NCBI GenBank assembly: GCA_002395405.1
Contig: DGWX01000001.1
Coordinates: 9,711 to 52,847 of the forward strand
Length of the DNA stretch: 43,137 bases
DNA from: Christensenella sp. UBA4247
GTDB taxonomy: Bacteria > Bacillota > Clostridia > Christensenellales > CAG-1252
Direction: 5' to 3'
Positions 39,644-43,137 of this stretch are shown here, one piece after another; the first letter of the stretch is position 1; every line of letters starts with the position of its first letter. The notes below the pieces were generated by a model that was not told the origin of the DNA, ran no database searches, and worked only from the letters and a program-made list of their open reading frames with translations. The position numbers and the translations under genes are program-made.

Positions 39644-40854
39644 CGGGAAAGATTTCGAAAAAATCGCTCGGGGATCACGGTTTCTTTCAAACCGCACGTC
39701 ATATCCACACGGCATCGCCCTTGATAGGAAACGACTGCCACGTTGAGCGGGGTATTTCGGCTGATATTCAAAAAGAACCGAACGTCTTTTACGATAGCGG
39801 TTGCTTCGGGAGAAAGCTCGATCACGCCTACGTTCGATAAGATCGCGGTTTGGCGAACTTTATCGATTATCTTCTTTACAAGTTTGAAAACCGGTCTTTT
39901 GATAAAAAGCGGAATCAACTTTACGATCGGCAGGCGGAAACACTTTTTGATGTCGTCAACCTTGTTTTGCATTCCTTCTTTCGTGATTTTCGAGCGGAAT
40001 TGCGTTTTGACCGTTTCGAGAAGGGCGGGGAAGGAAAGATCGGACGCGTTCTTTTCCACGTTGATCCGCTCGAAACAAACGAAGTTTTGAATGGTGTTCG
40101 AAGGGAAGAAGCGCCTTAAATTGACGGGGACGAAGAGAGAAAGCGGCTTTTTGAGCGGCGCCGAATAATCTTCCAAGATCGCCGCCACGTAACAGGCAGC
40201 GATGTACTCCGTGATCGTGGCGCCCGCTTCTTTCGCTTTCCGTTTAAGATTCGGAAGGTCGATCTCTTCCGAGATCAAGCGGGGAACGGACGCGTAGTTG
40301 CCCGCTTTTCCGAGGGCGATCACGCTCTTTCCGTTATAGTTTTTGAGAGAGATGGCGCGTAGTGATTTTTTTTGCCCGTATTGCATAAAAGCGTCGGTCA
40401 TGATAAGATCGCGCGAAAGATTTTTTTTATCGGAAACCTTTCTAGATATTTCCGCATAACGGGTCAGAAGATCGGAGAGGAAAAAAGCGCCGACGTTTCC
40501 GTCCGTGATCGCGTGAAAAACTTCGAGAACGATTTCGCGTCCTTTATACGCGACTCGGAAAGGATATCCGTTCGTGTCCTTTTTTTTCAAAGGGGAAAGA
40601 GGGGGTGCGTCATCTTCTTTTACGGGAACGGGATCGAGGGAAGCTTTCAGTTTATGCCAAAAGAAACCGCAAACGATTTTGGACTTAAAATTCGGGTAAA
40701 GGGGAAGAACGTCGCGAAGAGCAAGAGTTAGCGCCTCGGGATCGACCTCCCGATCGAGCGTCGCGGAAAAGCGAAAATTGCTTTGCGTGGTTTTACTCCG
40801 CATCATCGGATAGGCGAGCGCGGAAAGATCGAGCGGATAGTAAACGTGTTTCAT
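39640..40854 (-). CDS. Condensation-fold acyltransferase-like protein, 404 aa
   Basis: Resembles the chloramphenicol-acetyltransferase / condensation-domain superfamily (alcohol O-acetyltransferase or PapA-like). The catalytic motif appears as VFHAITDG (residues around 110-120), a variant of HHxxxDG in which the first histidine is replaced by phenylalanine; the catalytic second histidine is kept. Near the middle VPVNLRRFFPSNTIQNFVCF matches the conserved loop of such enzymes. The acyl donor and acceptor are unknown. There is no carrier-protein domain or NRPS gene nearby. It starts 2 bp after the CvpA-like gene and is cotranscribed with it. Confidence 0.7.
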   Translation of the reverse strand: MKHVYYPLDLSALAYPMMRSKTTQSNFRFSATLDREVDPEALTLALRDVLPLYPNFKSKIVCGFFWHKLKASLDPVPVKEDDAPPLSPLKKKDTNGYPFRVAYKGREIVLEVFHAITDGNVGAFFLSDLLTRYAEISRKVSDKKNLSRDLIMTDAFMQYGQKKSLRAISLKNYNGKSVIALGKAGNYASVPRLISEEIDLPNLKRKAKEAGATITEYIAACYVAAILEDYSAPLKKPLSLFVPVNLRRFFPSNTIQNFVCFERINVEKNASDLSFPALLETVKTQFRSKITKEGMQNKVDDIKKCFRLPIVKLIPLFIKRPVFKLVKKIIDKVRQTAILSNVGVIELSPEATAIVKDVRFFLNISRNTPLNVAVVSYQGRCRVDMTCGLKETVIPERFFRNLSR

Positions 40855-40856
40855 TC

Positions 40857-41624
40857 TTATTCCGCGGCAGGCACCGGAAGGGTGACGTGGATCAGTTTTA
40901 ACAAGGGATTATTCAGCATCAAAGGTTTTGCGATCGCGCCTTTGATCATAAACTCGTCCGCCGCATGCGCCCAGTTCGCGCCGTCGTCAAAGCGGGCGAC
41001 GATCGCGCCCGCGCCCCAAAGAATAACGAGGAGGATCGCGAGATTGAAAACGAGGCCGATCAAGCGATCGATCTTGCTCGGCGCGGAATTTTTATCCAAA
41101 AACCGATAAATCTTTTTGCGAATGATATTGCGAATGATCGCAAGAATGATAACGAGGACGATCCAAACCGCCGTTTCGTAAACGTATTTCGTTGCGGTGT
41201 AAGAGAGGGAAGTACGGAGAGAAACGCCGGGAGCCGCCGCTTTATCCGCAAAAGAAGCGATGAAAGAGCCCACGTAAGGAACGTGATCCGTGACCGCTTG
41301 TTTTAAGGTGATCTCGCCGACGTAGAGTTCGCTGTCTTCTCCTTTTGTAACCACGGTATCCAAAAGCGTTCCGAAATCGCCGCTCGAAGGGAGGGCTTTC
41401 CCGATGGGTTGCATTAAAACTTTCGCCGCGCCGGTGTAAGAAACCGCGCCGTCTTTTTCGCTCTCCAAAAAGAGAGGGCAGAGGGCGGAAGAAATAAACG
41501 CCGCGCCGACCATAATAACGAGAAGCATAAAGAACCCGAAAAAGAGCTTGGCTCCTCCTTTGATCAGACCGATGAGGGCAAACAGCACCGCCGCGCCGAT
41601 GATGACGAAATCCATAATAGCCAT
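40857..41624 (-). CDS. CvpA-family membrane protein
   Basis: A 255-residue integral membrane protein. It starts MAIMDFVIIGAAVLFALIGLIKGGAKLFFGFFMLL, in the CvpA pattern of TM helix plus a glycine-rich 'GxxxG' turn. Further helices lie at about 145-165 and 195-220, and a basic loop between them has IRKKIYRFLDK. Some CvpA proteins in E. coli are tied to colicin V production and envelope homeostasis; the mechanism is unclear. ATG 41624 lies exactly six bases after TATAAT and no SD is present, so the transcript is probably leaderless. First gene of a two-gene unit with the acyltransferase. Confidence 0.75.
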   Translation of the reverse strand: MAIMDFVIIGAAVLFALIGLIKGGAKLFFGFFMLLVIMVGAAFISSALCPLFLESEKDGAVSYTGAAKVLMQPIGKALPSSGDFGTLLDTVVTKGEDSELYVGEITLKQAVTDHVPYVGSFIASFADKAAAPGVSLRTSLSYTATKYVYETAVWIVLVIILAIIRNIIRKKIYRFLDKNSAPSKIDRLIGLVFNLAILLVILWGAGAIVARFDDGANWAHAADEFMIKGAIAKPLMLNNPLLKLIHVTLPVPAAE

Positions 41625-41630
41625 ATAGCT

Positions 41631-41659
41631 ATTATATAATATCGCCGAAACAAATGCAA
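41631..41659 (-). promoter_or_regulatory. Promoter of the cvpA-like / acyltransferase unit
   Basis: On minus, TTGCAT (complement of 41654-41659), 17 bp spacer and TATAAT (complement of 41631-41636), with the ATG six bases on. Confidence 0.8.
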
Positions 41660-41792
41660 CCATTTGTAAAAAAAGGAAAAGTGGGAAAAATTTCCGATAT
41701 TCCACCGCCGTTTTCTTCGATTTTTTTCGGCGGGAGAGAATTCGAAGCGCGCGTATTTCCTTTGAATAAAGGGCAATAATAGCCTATGGATT

Positions 41793-42248
41793 ATGAAAAA
41801 CGCCGTCGTTATTTGCATCGGAAGCGATAAGGTTTCGGGGGACATGCTGGGCCCCCTCGTGGGAAGCGCGCTCAGGGAGGATTACGCCCTTCCTTTTCCC
41901 GTTTACGGCGCGGTCGGGGAGAGCGTAAACGGGATCAACCTCGGCGCATACGTGGCAATGATCAAGCGCAGGCACGGAGATTCTTCCGTGATCGCAGTGG
42001 ACGCCGCGCTCGGGAAAGAGGCGGACATCGGGCGCATTCGCCTGAAAAGAGGGGGCATCAAGGCGGGCGGCGCGCTCGATAGGAAAACGGAGGCGGTGGG
42101 AGATCTCGGGATCGTAGGGATCGTTGCGAAAGAAAGCGATCCGAAAGACGTTATGAACGCGCTTCTCGCCGTTCCCTTTGAGTTCGTCTCTTCTCTCGCC
42201 GAAAAAATCGCCGAAATGATCTATACGGTTCTCGTAAGCGAAGCGTAA
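41793..42248 (+). CDS. yyaC: YyaC family putative sporulation protein (DUF1256)
   Basis: A 151-residue protein resembling germination-protease-like YyaC of spore formers. The start VVICIGSDKVSGDMLGPLVGSAL and the downstream VYGAVGESVNGINLGAYV, VIAVDAALG and GDLGIVGIVA are typical. It belongs to the HybD/Gpr-like peptidase fold; substrates are not known to me. No good SD is seen. An AATAAT box at 41775-41780 with CGTATT about 17 bp upstream might be a sporulation sigma-factor promoter. It precedes ftsH. Confidence 0.87.
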   Translation: MKNAVVICIGSDKVSGDMLGPLVGSALREDYALPFPVYGAVGESVNGINLGAYVAMIKRRHGDSSVIAVDAALGKEADIGRIRLKRGGIKAGGALDRKTEAVGDLGIVGIVAKESDPKDVMNALLAVPFEFVSSLAEKIAEMIYTVLVSEA

Positions 42249-42314
42249 AGAGGCGGCGCCCTTGTCGCCGCAAAAGGCGGTTTCTTTTCAGCCGCAAATT
42301 TAAGAAATCTTTTG

Positions 42315-42344
42315 TTGATATATTACTTTTGGCTATGATATAAT
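42315..42344 (+). promoter_or_regulatory. Promoter of ftsH
   Basis: TTGATA (42315-42320), 18 bp spacer, TATAAT (42339-42344). The leader is about 55 nt with TTTGGAGGA as SD. Confidence 0.78.
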
Positions 42345-42406
42345 ATACTATCGAAGAAAAGTACCCTTCTTTTTTAGAAAAAGAAGATCGGTTTTTGGAG
42401 GAATCA

Positions 42407-43137
42407 ATGTTCAGAAGCAAGGCGTCAAGGACGGCAAGCGTCATTATTACGATTATCATTTGCATCGTGCTCGTCGTGGTGCTCGTGGAACTGTTCGTAC
42501 AGCATCCCGAAGAACTTTCTTACGACGAATTCTTTGCCCGCCTCGAAAACGGAGAGATCAAATCCGTGTACGTCGAAGGGAATTACAAGATGAACGTGTT
42601 ATACGTCGGAACGAAATCCAAATCCATTTCGAACAATCCCGACGCGTTCGTGTACGTTCCCAATCGTTCGGACCCGATCGAAAAGATATACGATATGGCG
42701 GAAAACGGAAGCGCGTCCGTTCCCGCGATCATCTATAACGATCCTTCGAAGAACAGCATTTGGATCTCCCTTTTGCCCTTCGTGATAGGGATCGTGCTCG
42801 TGGGCGTGCTTTTGTTTATTCTGAATCGGCAAAATATGAGCGCGAATAACAAGGCGATGAGTTTCGGCGCGACCAAAGCTCGCGTTACGGGGAACGTAAA
42901 AGAGCGTTTTACGGACGTTGCCGGTGCGGAGGAAGAAAAGGAAGAGCTCCGTGAGATCGTTGAGTTTTTGCGCAATCCCGCGAAGTTCCAAGAGGTCGGA
43001 GCAAGGATCCCCAAGGGCGTATTGCTCGTGGGCCCTCCCGGAACGGGTAAAACTCTGTTTGCGAAAGCGGTCGCCGGCGAAGCGGGCGTTCCCTTTTTCA
43101 GTATCAGCGGCAGTGACTTCGTGGAAATGTTCGTCGG
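42407..43137 (+). CDS. ftsH: ATP-dependent zinc metalloprotease FtsH, 3' end outside the window
   Basis: Membrane AAA+ protease that degrades misfolded and short-lived membrane and cytosolic proteins. The visible 243 residues hold TM1 (about 11-30), the external loop (about 31-118), TM2 (about 119-139) and the linker with [21 protein letters not shown]. The start of the AAA domain has Walker A GPPGTGKT (209-216) and [15 protein letters not shown]. The zinc-binding HEXXH part is beyond the window. GGAGGA precedes ATG 42407. It is not next to tilS and hpt as it is in Bacillus. Confidence 0.96.
   Translation, partial: MFRSKASRTASVIITIIICIVLVVVLVELFVQHPEELSYDEFFARLENGEIKSVYVEGNYKMNVLYVGTKSKSISNNPDAFVYVPNRSDPIEKIYDMAENGSASVPAIIYNDPSKNSIWISLLPFVIGIVLVGVLLFILNRQNMSANNKAMSFGATKARVTGNVKERFTDVAGAEEEKEELREIVEFLRNPAKFQEVGARIPKGVLLVGPPGTGKTLFAKAVAGEAGVPFFSISGSDFVEMFV

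Noticed and set aside
42252..42290. Terminator between yyaC and ftsH
   Set aside because: Competing short GC hairpins are present (42253-42271 and 42266-42280) but the T-run is interrupted and the stems are short, so it is not listed as a terminator.

Overview
The window looks like chromosomal DNA of an endospore-forming member of the Bacillota, most likely an uncultured gut-type Clostridia lineage. This rests on a complete gerA-type germination operon, a YyaC-type spore protein gene, a DnaD-domain replication protein, type III glutamine synthetase, Mini-RNase III, strong SD sequences (AGGAGG-like) and many TTGACA/TATAAT promoters. Base composition is balanced to slightly GC-rich. No rRNA, tRNA, CRISPR array, transposase or phage structural gene was recognised.

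Layout. 1-4.4 kb: end of a CofE-like ligase gene, a DnaD/DnaB-type primosome gene, an XRE regulator, and two purine phosphoribosyltransferases (hpt plus an apt-like gene). 4.5-9.0 kb: an ammonia-handling block (glnN and asnA on minus, nadE on plus), then trmL. 9.1-13.3 kb: a 2x[4Fe-4S] ferredoxin, then tilS-cca-rmuC. 13.3-16.9 kb: a four-gene unit of histidine kinase, response regulator, PHP phosphoesterase and a zinc-phospholipase-C-like protein. 16.9-21.1 kb is the accessory-looking part: intergenic repeats, a cell-wall amidase, three DnaA boxes, two XRE regulators and a 680-residue membrane-anchored modular protein with a hypervariable-looking C-terminus. 21.1-24.6 kb: mrnC-rlmB and a P-type cation ATPase. 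24.6-28.4 kb: the gerA-type operon on minus. 28.5-35.8 kb: two lipoproteins, mscS, an unknown coiled-coil protein, an acidic zinc-ribbon protein and a small conserved-looking protein. 35.9-43.1 kb: argS-ychF, uppP, a condensation-fold acyltransferase with a CvpA-like protein, yyaC and the 5' part of ftsH.

The most interesting structure is at 18.27-21.01 kb. Two regulatory cassettes are laid out with the same geometry. Each has an XRE gene on minus starting 6 nt after its own -10 box, a first palindromic operator centred 19 nt from that ATG, and a second operator centred 29 bp further on, inside the spacer of a divergent plus-strand TTGACT promoter. The operator sequences differ completely (GGAAC-N5-GTTCC against TTACGAG-N5-CTCGTAA / ACGAA-N5-TTCGT). 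One divergent promoter drives the 680-residue protein. The other faces into the first XRE gene as an orphan or antisense promoter. The last 40 or so residues of the 680-residue protein resemble a variable region of a diversity-generating retroelement (C-type-lectin/DUF6273-like fold, almost only NNY codons), although no reverse transcriptase or template repeat lies in this window.

A second theme is apparently leaderless genes. Six starts lie 6-7 nt downstream of a -10 box and lack an SD sequence or have only a very close one.
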